This document shows, one piece after another, positions 25,101-36,301 of a DNA stretch of 64,000 nt. The notes beneath the pieces were generated by a model. That model did not search any database and was not told where the DNA came from. It was given only the letters and a program-made list of their open reading frames with translations. Made by a program: the position numbers and the translations under genes. This DNA is from Liolophura sinensis. Lineage: Eukaryota > Mollusca > Polyplacophora > Chitonida > Chitonidae. The stretch lies in assembly GCF_032854445.1 (NCBI RefSeq), contig NC_088300.1, positions 17,055,570-17,119,569 of the forward strand, written 5' to 3'. The stretch's first letter is position 1. Each line of letters begins with the position of its first letter.

Positions 25101-28100
25101 TCTCGTATGGAATTTTACACATAACCCTACTGTAAGCTTTTGTGACAATTTGGGCTCAAATTTACCTCAAACATGCGTGGTGAGTTTGTTGAACTAAGGC
25201 TCATGCTGAAGGGTGAAAGGGAATCAGTTCAGCTTGTTGGCTCTCCGGCCGTATTCTTGTCTGCTTCAGGACAGCTTGAAATTAAAGCAAAATCTTCTGT
25301 TGCTCAAGTGGACTCCATTGACAAATTGACATCGGTATTTTTGATTTACGCCAGCGTCCTGATTGAGAAATCCGCCCATAGGGCTTTAGAGCTGCTCAAA
25401 TATGTGAATACTATCAGGACAGCAGCCGAGAGATTTGGTGAGTTTAGCTGGAGAATGTACAACAAGCAGTTCCAAATTCGCCATGCAAATGACCCCAGTC
25501 GTGGGTTGCTCTTCACGCAGGCTTGTTTATGATTCCCCGTCAAACGTCCTCTAACCCTTGTCAGCTTGCCAGCTGTGTCACTAATAGCAATATCAGGGTA
25601 AAGTTAGAGGTAGCTGTCTGTTGGGCATCCAATAGCAATGGGTGCAGAAGGGGTAACTGCAAATTCAGGCACGGATGTGCAAAATGTGGAGGCAAAAATA
25701 CTGCAAAAATGTGTGGGGTCAAGCATTTAAGTCAAAATCTGTGTTCCTCATTGTCAACCCAAAACATCTTCAGCCTAGGCAAAACACCAATTAAACTGGA
25801 ATGCCTACAGCATTATTTGGGATTGTACCTAAACAAAACGGAAGCAGTAGAAATAGCCGATGGTTGTAGATTTGGGTTTTCTTTCCAGTACAGTGGCCCA
25901 AGACTTCCAACTATAGCAAGAAATATAAAATCTATCAATTCAAACCAAGCAGCAGTTATAAGAAAATTATCGAAGAAAACTGCTCTCGAAATTAGCTGGC
26001 CTATTTGAACATCCACCACTGTCCACATTAAGAATCTCTCCACTGGGTTTAGTTCCTAAAAAACAGCTAGGGGAATATTGCTTGATACACAACTTATCTG
26101 GACTATTTATTACCAGGGTAACAAGGCGAACTTTCAATCATTAAAATTGGTCTGTTCCTTTCTGGTATTTTAGCTGAAATTTCTTTTGCTACATCTTACC
26201 CATAATTCATATTGTCAAGCAAGATTTTGACCCTGTTACATAGGTAATAACAATTTTAAAGTGGCTTGAAATTTTGTTTTATGAAGCTCAGCATCATTTT
26301 CATAATAATGATATGCATAAATTCCACTGAGAAAGGGCCTTTAGAGGTTGAGAAGCTTGCAAATTTAAGTTTTCAATGCAGGTCATCTATGTAGATCATG
26401 TAAGGCACTAGAATATTTCACTTATATTATGGTGGCCAGTATTGTTGTAGGAGGAAACCTGGCAGAGCCAGGGGGAAACCCATAACCATTCCCAGGTCGC
26501 TACATGACCTTTCAATGTACAACTGAATAAGAAGCTACTCTCTGTAAGACAGACCCCTATAACCTCACGGTTTCAGGTTCTGTCGAAAGACACCTGTTTT
26601 TCTGGTACAATGGAGACTGACACAATCAGTGTTAGCCAGTGAGCAATCCGTAGCTGAAAGTTTTCGCATAAGACTACAAATTTTCACTTGTAGAGGTGGA
26701 GGTGTCTTCATTAATATTTATGATGAACCAAGAAGTACGACGTTGACCATTGATCACCAAATTAAACCGATTCGTAGAGAATCTGACTCATCTGAAACAA
26801 GTCTGCACACATGGGAGATAAAGTTTTTCATACAGATTCTACATAGAAGAGATATACTATGTGTCAGTTACTGCTGAAGACAGAAACAGGGAAGCTCATC
26901 TGCTTCACAGCACTGCAGAGTGTGGTAGTTTTAGCCCAGCAAGTCTCAGACCTCCACTTGGAGCTCATCCTCAGAATCCCAAACTCACGGTCAAAAATTA
27001 TACCCATTCCGCATTGGTAAGCTCTCTTCTAACATATGTGTAATCCAGTGGTTCAAACTTTTCAACCAAGTCAAACCAACTTCCGATATGAAACAACAAC
27101 AACAATCTCTTTTGGCTAGGTGTTTGTTTCCTTTGGTCAGTGTGGTTTAGCGCTCTCCAGGATCCCCGCACAAGAATTTGCAGGGAGTTTCAGCAGACCC
27201 TGGTAGATGGTATGGTCACAGCCTCAGCCTAAGGAGAGTAGAGAAGAAGCCAGCTGTGGAGTCATTGTGCTTTGCTAGCATGCTAACCACTTGGTCACAG
27301 GGGGGCAGACATAGAGATATGTCACATAGGGTGGGAAATCACTTTTTTTAGAAGGCAGCCGTTTTTATTAGGCAGCCCCTCCCCTTAACCCCCCCCCCCC
27401 CCATATGTTTCCGCTGCCCCTATATCATAAAATAAAAATATCATTTTTTTTATTACTTGCATATGTCAATTCCAATCATCTTTAAGATACACACACTACC
27501 TACAGTATAAGATCATATTTTTTATTTACACCTGCATGTACTCACTGATAAAACACCTGCAAAGATTATGATAGAACCCCTCAGCATTTGCCAGACACTA
27601 GCATCTACGTAGACCAAGCCAATACCTGTAAACAGAAGAGGTAGTGGCAGGATTAGCTGAGACAGGAACACACACTGGCATCTAGATAGACCCAGCCAAT
27701 ACCTGTGAACCAAAGAGACAGTGGCAGGATTAGCTGAGACAGGAACACACACTGGCATCTACATAGACCAAGTTAATACCTGTGAACAGAGGAGACAGTG
27801 GCAGGATTGGCCGAGGAAGGAACACACACACTGGCATCTACATAGACCAAGTTAATACCTGTGAACAGAGGAGACAGTGGCAGGATTAGCTGAGACAGGA
27901 ACACACACACTGGCATCTACATAGACCAAGTTAATACCTGTGAACAGAGGAGACAGTGGCAGGATTAGCTGAGACAGGAACACACCCACTGGCATCTACA
28001 TAGACCAAGTTAATACCTGTGAACAGAGGAGACAGTGGCAGGATTAGCTGAGACAGGAACACACACACTGGCATCTACACATAGACCAAGTTAATACCTG

Positions 28101-30350
28101 TGAACAGAGGAGACAGTGGCAGGATTGGCCAAGGAAGGAACACACATTGGCATCTTTGTAGACCAAGTTAACACCTGTGAACAGAGGAGACAGTGGTAGG
28201 ATTGGCCGAGGAAGGAACACACACACTGGCATCTACATAGACCAAGTTAACACCTATGAACAGAGGAGACAGTGGCAGGATTGGCCGAGAAAGGAACACA
28301 CACACTGGCATCTACATAGACCAAGTTAATACCTGTGAACAGAAGAGACAGAGGCAGGATTAGCTGAGACAGGAACACACACTGGCATCTAGATAGACCA
28401 AGTTAATACCTGTGAACAGAAGAGACAGTGGCAGGATTAGCTGAGACAGGAACACACACACTGGCATCTACATAGACCAAGTTAATACTCGTGAACAGAA
28501 GAGACAGTGGCAGGATTAGCTGAGACAGGAATACACACTGGCATCTACATAGACCAAGTTAATACCTGTGAACAGAGGAGGCAGTGGTAGGATTGGCCGA
28601 GGAAGGAACACACACACTGGCATCTACATAGACCAAGTTAATACCTGTGAACAGAAGAGACAGAGGCAGGATTAGCTGAGACAGGAACACACACTGGCAT
28701 CTAGATAGACCAAGTTAATACCTGTGAACAGAAGAGACAGTGGCAGGATTAGCTGAGACAGGAACACACACACTGGCATCTACATAGACCAAGTTAATAC
28801 TCGTGAACAGAAGAGACAGTGGCAGGATTAGCTGAGACAGGAATACACACTGGCATCTACATAGACCAAGTTAATACCTGTGAACAGAGGAGACAGTGGT
28901 AGGATTGGCCGAGGAAGGAACACACACACTGGCATCTACATAGACCAAGTTAACACCTGTGAACAGAGGAGACAGTGGCAGGATTGGCCGAGAAAGGAAC
29001 ACACACACTGGTATCTACATAGACCAAGTTAATACCTGTGAACAGAAGAGACAGAGGCAGGATTAGCTGAGACAGGAACACACACTGGCATCTAGATAGA
29101 CCAAGTTAATACCTGTGAACAGAAGAGACAGTGGCAGGATTAGCTGAGACAGGAACACACACACTGGCATCTACATAGACCAAGCAAATACTCGTGAACA
29201 GAAGAGACAGTGGCAGGATTAGCTGAGATAGTAACACACACACTGGCATCTACATAGACCAAGCTAACACCTGTGAACAGAAGAGACAGTGGCAGGATTA
29301 GCTGAGACAGGAATACACACTGACTATCTGGCTTGTTCATTTGGATGGGTCTTTTTTACACATGACTTGTTTTACTTAACAAATTGGCAGTCAGATTTAA
29401 AAGTGGGAGAACACGCTAAAAAAAGAAAAAAACTATTCCGCCTCATTGAAGACTAATGTGACTATGCGACATGTGAACATAAAACAATGCTACAGACACA
29501 AGTGGAAGTGAATTTACAGACATACACAGGTATGTACATGCCACCTTCAGTTACACGTACCAAGCTGCAAGGCTATACACCTGAAATACACAGGAATATG
29601 ATGTGTCCAGTTGTGTCAACGAGTTTTTCGGATAAGAAATTAAATCAAACAAAAGAACCCTTAAGTGGCCCTATAAGTAATAACATGCTCTGGCTTTTTT
29701 CTCTTCTAATTACGAAGTTGTAAATTACACATACACTGCATCAAAGCAAGTAACTACATGTACTCACCTGCTAATGAAGTGCCTACCAGATCACACAGGG
29801 TTGGGATTACGAAGATCCAGTGGAAAATCCTAATATACAAGAAAAAAAAAATAGATATCTATGTCAATTCCATAAAATCTGAATGCAAGATAACAATACC
29901 AGATATTAATTTCTTCCCTTGACTATCAGGTAAATTTGGAAATCATATACATCTCGGATCCTTACATAAATATGTCACGCATATTTTGCTTCATCTAATA
30001 TTGTCAGTCAAAAACCTTTGTGAGTCCACAATTCAAATGAAACATCAGCCCATATCAGTGACATTATTAACCTGTCTGAGTTAATAAATATACTATCCTC
30101 AAAAAAGTAACATATAGGTGTCACATGGTGGTGACACACAGATGCTGAGATGTACATCCACAAGTGACCTGATGTGACCTCATCATTGAATGTGCTTATG
30201 TGGGTTATTTTATTGTGTGGGAAGGTTTGACTGCAGCCTGTGGGTGGCCGTGGGTTTCCCCCGGGCTCTGTCCGGTTTCCTCTCACAATTATGCTAGCCG
30301 CCATCATATAAGTGAAGTATCCTTCAGTACAGCGTAAAACACCATTCAAA

Positions 30351-30381
<31 letters not shown>

Positions 30382-33300
30382 ATACCATGTCACTGTATAA
30401 CTTGGCTACAAAGATTTAATGTAATTTTATGCTGGACATACAGTATATGACACCATTATGTATGCCAATTAATTTGCATGTCTGCAGTCTGAACTCATTG
30501 TCCTGAAATGCGGGTGCAGGGTGACGTCACAAAGAGTGTTGTGTTATCATGTATTAATTGTGAAGTTTGGTGTTATCATGTATTAACTGTGAAGAGTTGT
30601 GTTATCATATATTAACTGTGAAGAGTTGTGTTATCATGTATTAACTGTGAAGTTTGGTGTTATCATGTATTAACTTGAAGAGTTGTGTAATCATGTACTA
30701 ACTGTGAAGAGTTGTGTTATCATGTATTAACTGTGAAGAGTTGTGTTATCATGTATTAACTGTGAAGAGTTGTGTTATCATATATTAACTGTGAAGAGTT
30801 GTGTTATCATGTATTAACTGTGAAGTTTGGTGTTATCATGTATTAACTTGAAGAGTTGTGTAATCATGTACTAACTGTGAAGAGTTGTGTTATCATGTAT
30901 TAACTGTGAAGAGTTGTGTTATCATGTATTAACTGTGAAGTTTTGTTATCATGTATTAATTGTGAAGTTTTGTGTTATCGTGTATTAACTGTGAAGAGTT
31001 GTGTTATCATGTATTAACTGTGAAGAGTTGTGTTATCATGTATTAACTGTGAAGAGTTGTGTTATCATGTATTAACTGTGAAGTTTTGTTATCATGTATT
31101 AATTGTGAAGTTTTGTGTTATCATGTATTAATTGTGAAGTTTTGTGTTATCATGAATTAACTGTGGAGAGTTGTGCTATCATGTATTAACTGTAAATTTT
31201 TCTGTTATCATGTATTAACTGTGAAGAGTTGTTATCATGTATAAATTGTGAAGTTTTCTGTTATCATGTATTAACTGTGAAGTTTTGTGTTATCATGTGT
31301 TAACTGTGAAGAGTTGTGTTATCCTGTATTGATTATGAAGTTTTGTGTTATGTATTAACTGTGAAGAGTTGTGTTATGATGTATTAACTGTGAAGAGATG
31401 TGTTATCATGTATTAATTGTGAAGTTTTGTGTTATCATGTATTAACTGTGAAGAGTTGTTATCATGCATTAACTGTGAAGTGTTGTGTTATCATGTATTA
31501 ACTGTGAAGAGTTGTTATCATGTATTAATTGTGAAGTTTTGTGTTATCATGTATTAACTGTGAAGAGTTGTTATCATGTATTAATTGTGAAGTTTTGTGT
31601 TATCATGAATTAACTCTGAAGAGTTGTGTTATCATGTATTAACTGTGAAGAGTTGTTATCATGTATTAACTGTGAAGTGTTGTTATCATATATTAACTGT
31701 GAAGAGTTGTGTTATCATGTATTAACTGTGAAGAGTTGTGTTATCATGTATTAACTGTGAAGTTTTGTGTTATCATGTATTAACTGTGAAGAGTTGTGTT
31801 ATCATGTATTAACTGTGAAGAGTTGTGTTATCATGTATTTAGTGTGAAGAGTTGTTATCATGTATTAATTGTGAAGTTTTGTGTTATCATGTATTAACTG
31901 TGAAGAGTCGTGTTTTCCTGTATTAATTATGCAGTTTTGTGTTATCATGTATTAACTGTGAAGAGTTGTGTTATCATGTACTAACTGTGAAGAGCTGTGT
32001 TATCATGTATTAACTGTTAAGTTTTGTTATCATGTATTAACTGTGAAGAGTTGTGTTATCATATATTAACTGTGAAGAGTTGTGTTATCATGTATTAAGT
32101 GTGAAGTTTTGTGTTATCATGTATTAATTGTGAAGTTTTCTGTTATCATGTATTAACTGTGAAGAGTTGCATTACCATGTACTAACTGTGAAGAGTTGAT
32201 TTATCATGTATTAATTGTGAAGTTTGGTGTTATCATCTATTAACTGTGAAGAGTTGCGTAATCATGTACTAACTGTGAAGAGTTGTGTTATCATGTATTA
32301 ATTGTGAAGTTTTGTTATCATGTATTAACTGTGAAGAGTTGTTATCATGTATTAACTGTGAAGAGTTGTGTTATCATGTATTAATTGTGAAGAGTTGTGT
32401 TATCGTGTATTAACTGTGAAGAGTTGTGTTATCATGTATTAATTGCGAAGTTTTGTGTTATCATGTATTAATTGGGATGCTACGTTGCTGACATCATGCC
32501 ATGGCAAAATATCCTCGTCTTGAAGAACAATATAAAGAACATGAAGAAGACCTTTTCACATATATGTTTCTCTTTTGGTACCCTGTAAAAAGTTGTGTGC
32601 TGAACAGCTTATTCCTACAACTGGTTCCATAGATTAATGATGTAAAGCCTCAACGTAACAAGAAATAAAAAGCAAAACCTCACCTTGGTTGTTGCATAAC
32701 TTCAGTAGAGGTTGCTTCATAGCTGTTAATAACTTTCTGTAAAGTCTGGTAAAAGTGAGAAGAAGAAAAACATGTTCAAACTTAAGCCAATTAAGCCAAT
32801 TGTAATACTAAAATGGTTGATGATGAAAATCAGTTAATTCTTATTTCCTGTCGATAATTATGCCATGTCAGCAATATTTCAGAAATACTGTGTATATCGG
32901 CATTTAAGGCTGTACTCAAGGGTTTTTAACATATGAAAGTTTTCAAAAATGAAACTTCGATTCATTTTCGAACAGACTTCGATAAATTTGATGGATTTAC
33001 AACTAGAAACATCCGATCAGTCAACTGTAATCCTGTAGCTCCACTGGTAATCCTGAAGCAGCACTGGTAATCCTGAAGCAGAACTGGTATTCCTGAAGCA
33101 GCACTGGTAATCCTGAAGCAGCACTGGTATTCCTGAAGCAGCACTGGTAATCCTGAAGCATAACTGGTATTCCCTGGCATACGATACTAGCAAGACAATG
33201 TTTTAGTTTAATCCCTAATAAAATTATACCCAAAGTACAGTTGTCTTAAAAACAGCTCACCTGGGTTTTAAAGGCATCTCTCTCCCTTTTTCTTATTACA

Positions 33301-35553
33301 CATAGTCCAAATAAACACAAGGTCTCGCCTACAATACAACAAAGCACACACACATGTATATTATGAATCTGGAGAACAAGGAATTTGGAATTAGGAAGTT
33401 GATAATAACATATAGATCAATGAAAGTTACATTTTCAATTTGAGAATTCTTGCTTCCAGAATGAATTGGTAAAAGAAGAAATTTCAAAAAAAGAAATATA
33501 AACCAGTGCCAGTGCTATTAAATGCCACATTTGATGTACAACCCATTATTTTGCTGATCCTTTGCATTTTCACTTTGTCCCATCACTCCAGTGGTCCATA
33601 CAAACTTTCTGATAAATTCTAAGCTCCTTGCCTGTGATAGAGTTTTAACTTTTTGGGAGTTTAAATTCAACATATATATTTATACTTATAGTGTGCTTAA
33701 TTATTTAATTGAATTATCTTGATGACTGATATTAAAATCACATACACTTTTCCCATGGAAGTCAATTCTGGATAATTTCTTTACCAGACTCAAACAAGTT
33801 ACTATACAATATTCAAAAGCCTGAGGAGTGAATGGTTAAGTACACTTAGACAGGCCTTATTATGACCTTAATTTGGGTCACACTGTGCATTGTACTTTTG
33901 GCCTTCATTTGGGTGCATCATAAATTTACTGGCAGAATTTTAAGCATTGAGTACGTTATTAACTCGCAAGGTTTGTAGTGGAATAATTTGTTCAAAAAAA
34001 TTCAATGAAGTGAGAAATCAGAAGCCTTCCAGATATCTAATTTGTGCAATTTTTATTTTGTACACCTCAAGTCTTGGAAAAGGTGTAATGCAAAACACTG
34101 GTGGGAAAAGATTCAGACAATATAGTATGAAGAAAAACAAAATAATTACAACATGATAAGTTACTTTTAAAGAGAAATTGTTAAATAGCATAACATCATA
34201 CTGAAATTTATCAGAAAATGACAGTTTCAATATTTGGAATCTGACCTCAAAAGGTTAAATTTACAATATAAAAATATTAGAAATGGTTAAAAAGTTGATT
34301 GTGGGTCCATTAACAATCAAAGATTACAATTACCCATAAACATAATAATAGTCTGGAACCAGGGATGATCAAATGAGTGTGGGGTAGCTGTGTGGTTGAA
34401 CTTGGGATCTGGAAAGCCAGGTGCACTGAAATGAAAATAAAACATAACACATGCTAGATACCATCTACAACTATGCTAACAGATATGTATTCAAATCTCC
34501 AAACACATGTATATACTGTATCTACTACTGTGTCTGCTTTTAAAACTGCTTTTAAATAAAAATGTAAATTTCAATTTCTTGTTTAAAGGTTTCTTAAATT
34601 AAAGATGACTTTTAAGGCCACAATCCTTGCATTTTTATTTATGTAGCATATATTTATTAAAACTTCAGAATATATAAATTTATAAACTGATTCAAATTAA
34701 GCATGTGATTTCATAAGTGGCTTTGTGAGTGGAAGTACATGTAGCAATCACTACATGCTCTCAGGCTGGGAGAGTACAGAAACACTGTACTCTTACATCA
34801 GCATTAATCATGACACTCCCAAAGACTGACAGAAAAAATAAACTTTCATGATCAATCCTTACTTCCATTGTGCCTTGCCCTGGTCCCCATTCATCAATTA
34901 AATTATTTACTTGACTAGAGTGCTGGAGGTGAAAATAAAGCGAATTGAACCACATGAGATAGGCACTGAAGAAGATTTTGACATAAAAAGAAAAGAAAAT
35001 TTAAAAAAAAAATATAGCTTTTAGCACACAAATTCTCTCTTGAAAAGTAATCAGGATGTATCTAGCCTACATATATAATAGTTTCAATGTTCTAGTAGGC
35101 CTATTCTAAACTTAAGCAATCGGCCAAAATCAGCATTTCTCCCGTTTAGCTCCATGTTATTTATTACCTCCAGCTATAAATAAGGCTTATAGGTTATGAA
35201 GAATACGCCCTCCAGGAAATATACATACTATGTGTTTAAAAGAGGTTTACAAAGTCTTAATTTCTATAGCCAATATACTGACAAGCAACGTCAACAACTA
35301 ACCAGCCAGAACAACATCATTCATCAGTCAACAACACCCAACAGACTAAAGAGATATTTGACACGTAAAAACGCCCCTCTTCAACAGATTGGCGATACCA
35401 GTCACGTTCTTTGTAGACTGCACGACTCTGATATGACGCGAATGGTTTATGGACTTACATGCAATCATTCTGAGCCTTTTTACTTAAGGTATTTATGCTT
35501 CCAGTAACTAACATGCCAATCATCAAAAGTATTTGAACGCATGAAAGCGCCAT
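19126..35553 (-). CDS. SLC35F6: Solute carrier family 35 member F6, complete
   Basis: Drug/metabolite-type transporter of lysosomal and mitochondrial membranes; the human protein binds ANT2, and its substrate is not settled. Coding exons in transcript order: 35553-35459, 34425-34334, 33328-33261, 32736-32684, 29829-29768, 27625-27546, 24381-24246, 23659-23565, 22406-22362, 21582-21402, 20640-20558, 20368-20326, 19370-19126. They sum to 1278 bases, 425 codons plus stop, with all phases consistent (human 371 residues; the excess is in loops and the C-tail). The N-terminus LVTGSINTLS matches the family. So do SFDHPWFQTIIMFMGE, PTLCDLVGTSLAG, WQMLRGSIIIFAGVLS, GMEGSFGF, AMYFIPGP and FLLVGTALYNQL. 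About ten membrane segments are expected. The C-tail has an acidic EVDERTRLL dileucine-type lysosomal sorting signal. Two introns carry very large minisatellites and one holds a retroelement fossil. Confidence 0.96.
19560..20010. mobile_element. Long-TIR MITE-like element
   Basis: The left half (ACTATGGTGGGCTTTATGAG and AAAATACTTTCATTT) is mirrored by the right half (CTCATAAAGCCCACC-like CATAAAGCCCACCTTAG, and AAATGAAAGTATATTTA). Inverted arms of roughly 150 bp surround a ~100 bp centre; no coding capacity. It lies in the last intron of SLC35F6. Confidence 0.6.
21018..21130 (-). mobile_element. SINE fragment
   Basis: TTGATTGGTGTTTTATGCGG, then ACTCAAGATATTTCATTTAC: the reverse complement of the SINE 3' body, diverged and truncated towards the head. 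It lies in an SLC35F6 intron. Confidence 0.6.
23126..23264. mobile_element. Fold-back MITE-like element, second copy
   Basis: GGGGCCGGTTTCATTAAGCT at the left and CTCCTGAAACCAGCCC at the right, with CTTAGCTAAG-type inner palindromes: the same family as 923-1053. It lies in an SLC35F6 intron. Confidence 0.65.
23809..23948. mobile_element. Short fold-back element with ~30-bp arms
   Basis: ATCATCCCAAAGGTAAATGTCC near the left end is the inverted copy of GGATATTTACCTTTGGGATGAT near the right end, with AGCT just outside on each side. About 140 bp, non-coding; a MITE-like palindrome in an SLC35F6 intron. Confidence 0.6.
24930..26110 (+). mobile_element. DIRS-type retroelement fossil (partial)
   Basis: Antisense to SLC35F6, inside the intron between exons 27625-27546 and 24381-24246. 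The first part resembles the upstream gag-like protein of DIRS elements. It is followed by a Cys/His knuckle-like segment and then the beginning of the reverse-transcriptase region, with its usual lead-in similarity. Most of the RT, RNase H/methylase and tyrosine recombinase are not seen. It is broken: truncated at the 3' side and with a few further breaks; the left border is unclear. The decay suggests an old but not ancient insertion. Family call from remembered similarity. Confidence 0.6.
26400..26520 (-). mobile_element. SINE-related fragment
   Basis: GAATATTTCACTTATATTAT and GGTGGCCAGTATTGT followed by GGAGGAAACC and AGGGGGAAACCCA resemble the reverse complement of the common SINE body, strongly diverged. 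Confidence 0.5.
27120..27303 (-). mobile_element. Second type of tRNA-derived SINE
   Basis: On the minus strand it begins CTGTGACCAAGTGGTTAGCA, a good A-box region, then CTAGCAAAGCACAATGACTC. The body differs from the common SINE family of this window. It lies in an SLC35F6 intron next to a poly-C run (27390-27402). Confidence 0.5.
27626..29335 (-). repeat. ~75-bp minisatellite copying a complete 3' splice site
   Basis: About 22 units abut SLC35F6 exon 27625-27546. Read on the gene strand, each unit has CAGCTAATCC (branch-point-like), the pyrimidine-rich TGTCTCCTCTGTTCACAG, then GTATTAACTTGGTCTATGTA and GATGCCAGTG, which match the first ~35 bases of the real exon (GTATTGGCTTGGTCTACGTA). Units differ by a few bases and by the length of a TG run. 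Higher-order blocks of several units repeat (for example 28320-28620 and 28635-28930). Confidence 0.9.
30210..30385 (+). mobile_element. SINE, 5' truncated
   Basis: Carries GGGTTTCCCCCGGGCTCTGT, CATATAAGTGAAGTATCCTT and a long (AAAT)n tail. The tRNA-like head is missing. It lies in the SLC35F6 intron just left of the 29-bp array. Confidence 0.75.
30515..32475. repeat. 29-bp minisatellite, ~65 units
   Basis: Unit TGTTATCATGTATTAACTGT then GAAGAGTTG, with TTTTG variants and some short units. On the SLC35F6 strand each unit reads CAACTCTTCACAG followed by TTAATACATG, that is a short pyrimidine tract and AG. It fills most of the intron between exons 32736-32684 and 29829-29768. No ORF. Confidence 0.88.
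33030..33175. repeat. 15/30-bp tandem repeat
   Basis: Units of AGCACTGGTAATCCTGA with alternating GCAGC/GTATT variants, about nine copies. It lies in the SLC35F6 intron between exons 33328-33261 and 32736-32684, away from both borders. Confidence 0.75.
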
Positions 35554-35569
35554 TTTGTCCCGCCGTCGG

Positions 35570-35591
35570 TCATGTGACCATGATCACGTGC
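35570..35591 (-). promoter_or_regulatory. Paired MiT/TFE-type E-boxes upstream of SLC35F6
   Basis: TCATGTGA (35570-35577, M-box type) and TCACGTGC (35584-35591, CLEAR-like core) lie 17 and 31 bp upstream of the SLC35F6 ATG. MiT/TFE factors bind such sites at lysosomal genes, and SLC35F6 is a lysosomal membrane protein. Position and motif are seen; binding is inferred. Confidence 0.45.
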
Positions 35592-36039
35592 TGGTTTAGA
35601 GCTAAGTGTCTGGTTGTGAATGCTGAGTGTCTATATACAGGCTTTCTAACTGGAATAGGCAGAGCCTAAAACCGAACGTAGTGTACTTGTGCTAAGCAAA
35701 TTATTAACTCATCGTTTAGGCCCTAGCATCTGAAACAGTAATAGAGAAATTGTTTTGTTGATGTGGTGCATTTCTTCAATCTTTATATGTCATGTACGTA
35801 GGCTTTAGCAAGCTTTGACTAAAGAAAAAAAAATACAACTAGGGCCTAGTCTGTAGGCCTACTACAGTTTCAGTTATGCCTAAAATATATTTTGTCATGA
35901 TGCAATTTAGTTATTAAACTTTGAAACATTTCATCATTTATAGCTTCTGTGTGAAGTTTTAAAATGCAGATAAAAAATATAGGCACAGAATTCTATTTAA
36001 TAAATAAGATCGTTGCCGATAAAAGCTAAAGGAAGAAGT

Positions 36040-36301
36040 ATTTTATTTATTTATTTGATTGGTATTTTACACCGCACTCAAGAATATTTCACTTATACGA
36101 CGGCGGCTAGCATTATGATGGGTGGAAACCGGGCACAGCTCGGGGAACACATGACCATCCGCAGGTTGCTGGCAGACCTTCCCACGTACGGCCAGAGAGG
36201 AAGCCACCATGAGCTGGACTTCTCAGCAAGCGCATTGGTGAGAGGCTCCTGGGTCATTACGCTGCGCTAGCGCGCTAACCTACTGAGCCACGGAGGCCCC
36301 T
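36040..36301 (-). mobile_element. SINE, near full length
   Basis: Read on the minus strand: tRNA-like head GGCCTCCGTGGCTCAGTAGG then TTAGCGCGCTAGCGCAGCGT, body, and (AAATA)n tail. The A box region (TGGCTCAGTAGGTTAGCG) is well kept while the B box region is deleted or diverged. The clearest head sequence of the family here. Confidence 0.85.

Noticed and set aside
26629-27043. Two overlapping plus-strand ORFs right of the DIRS fossil
   Set aside because: No recognisable domain; they do not continue any known part of the element as far as I can tell.
27522-29340. Open frames across the 75-bp array (repeats of LVYVDASV)
   Set aside because: They arise from tandem copies of a partial exon plus intron sequence; phase drifts with unit length and they do not fit the transporter.
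30515-32475. CRISPR-like regular array
   Set aside because: Units are contiguous and near-identical without unique spacers; eukaryotic minisatellite.
34861-34931. Possible extra SLC35F6 exon coding VNNLIDEWGPGQG
   Set aside because: It superficially aligns with NTLSAKWAD, but its donor phase cannot join exon 34425-34334. Exon 35553-35459 joins that exon directly in phase and completes a 1278-base CDS.
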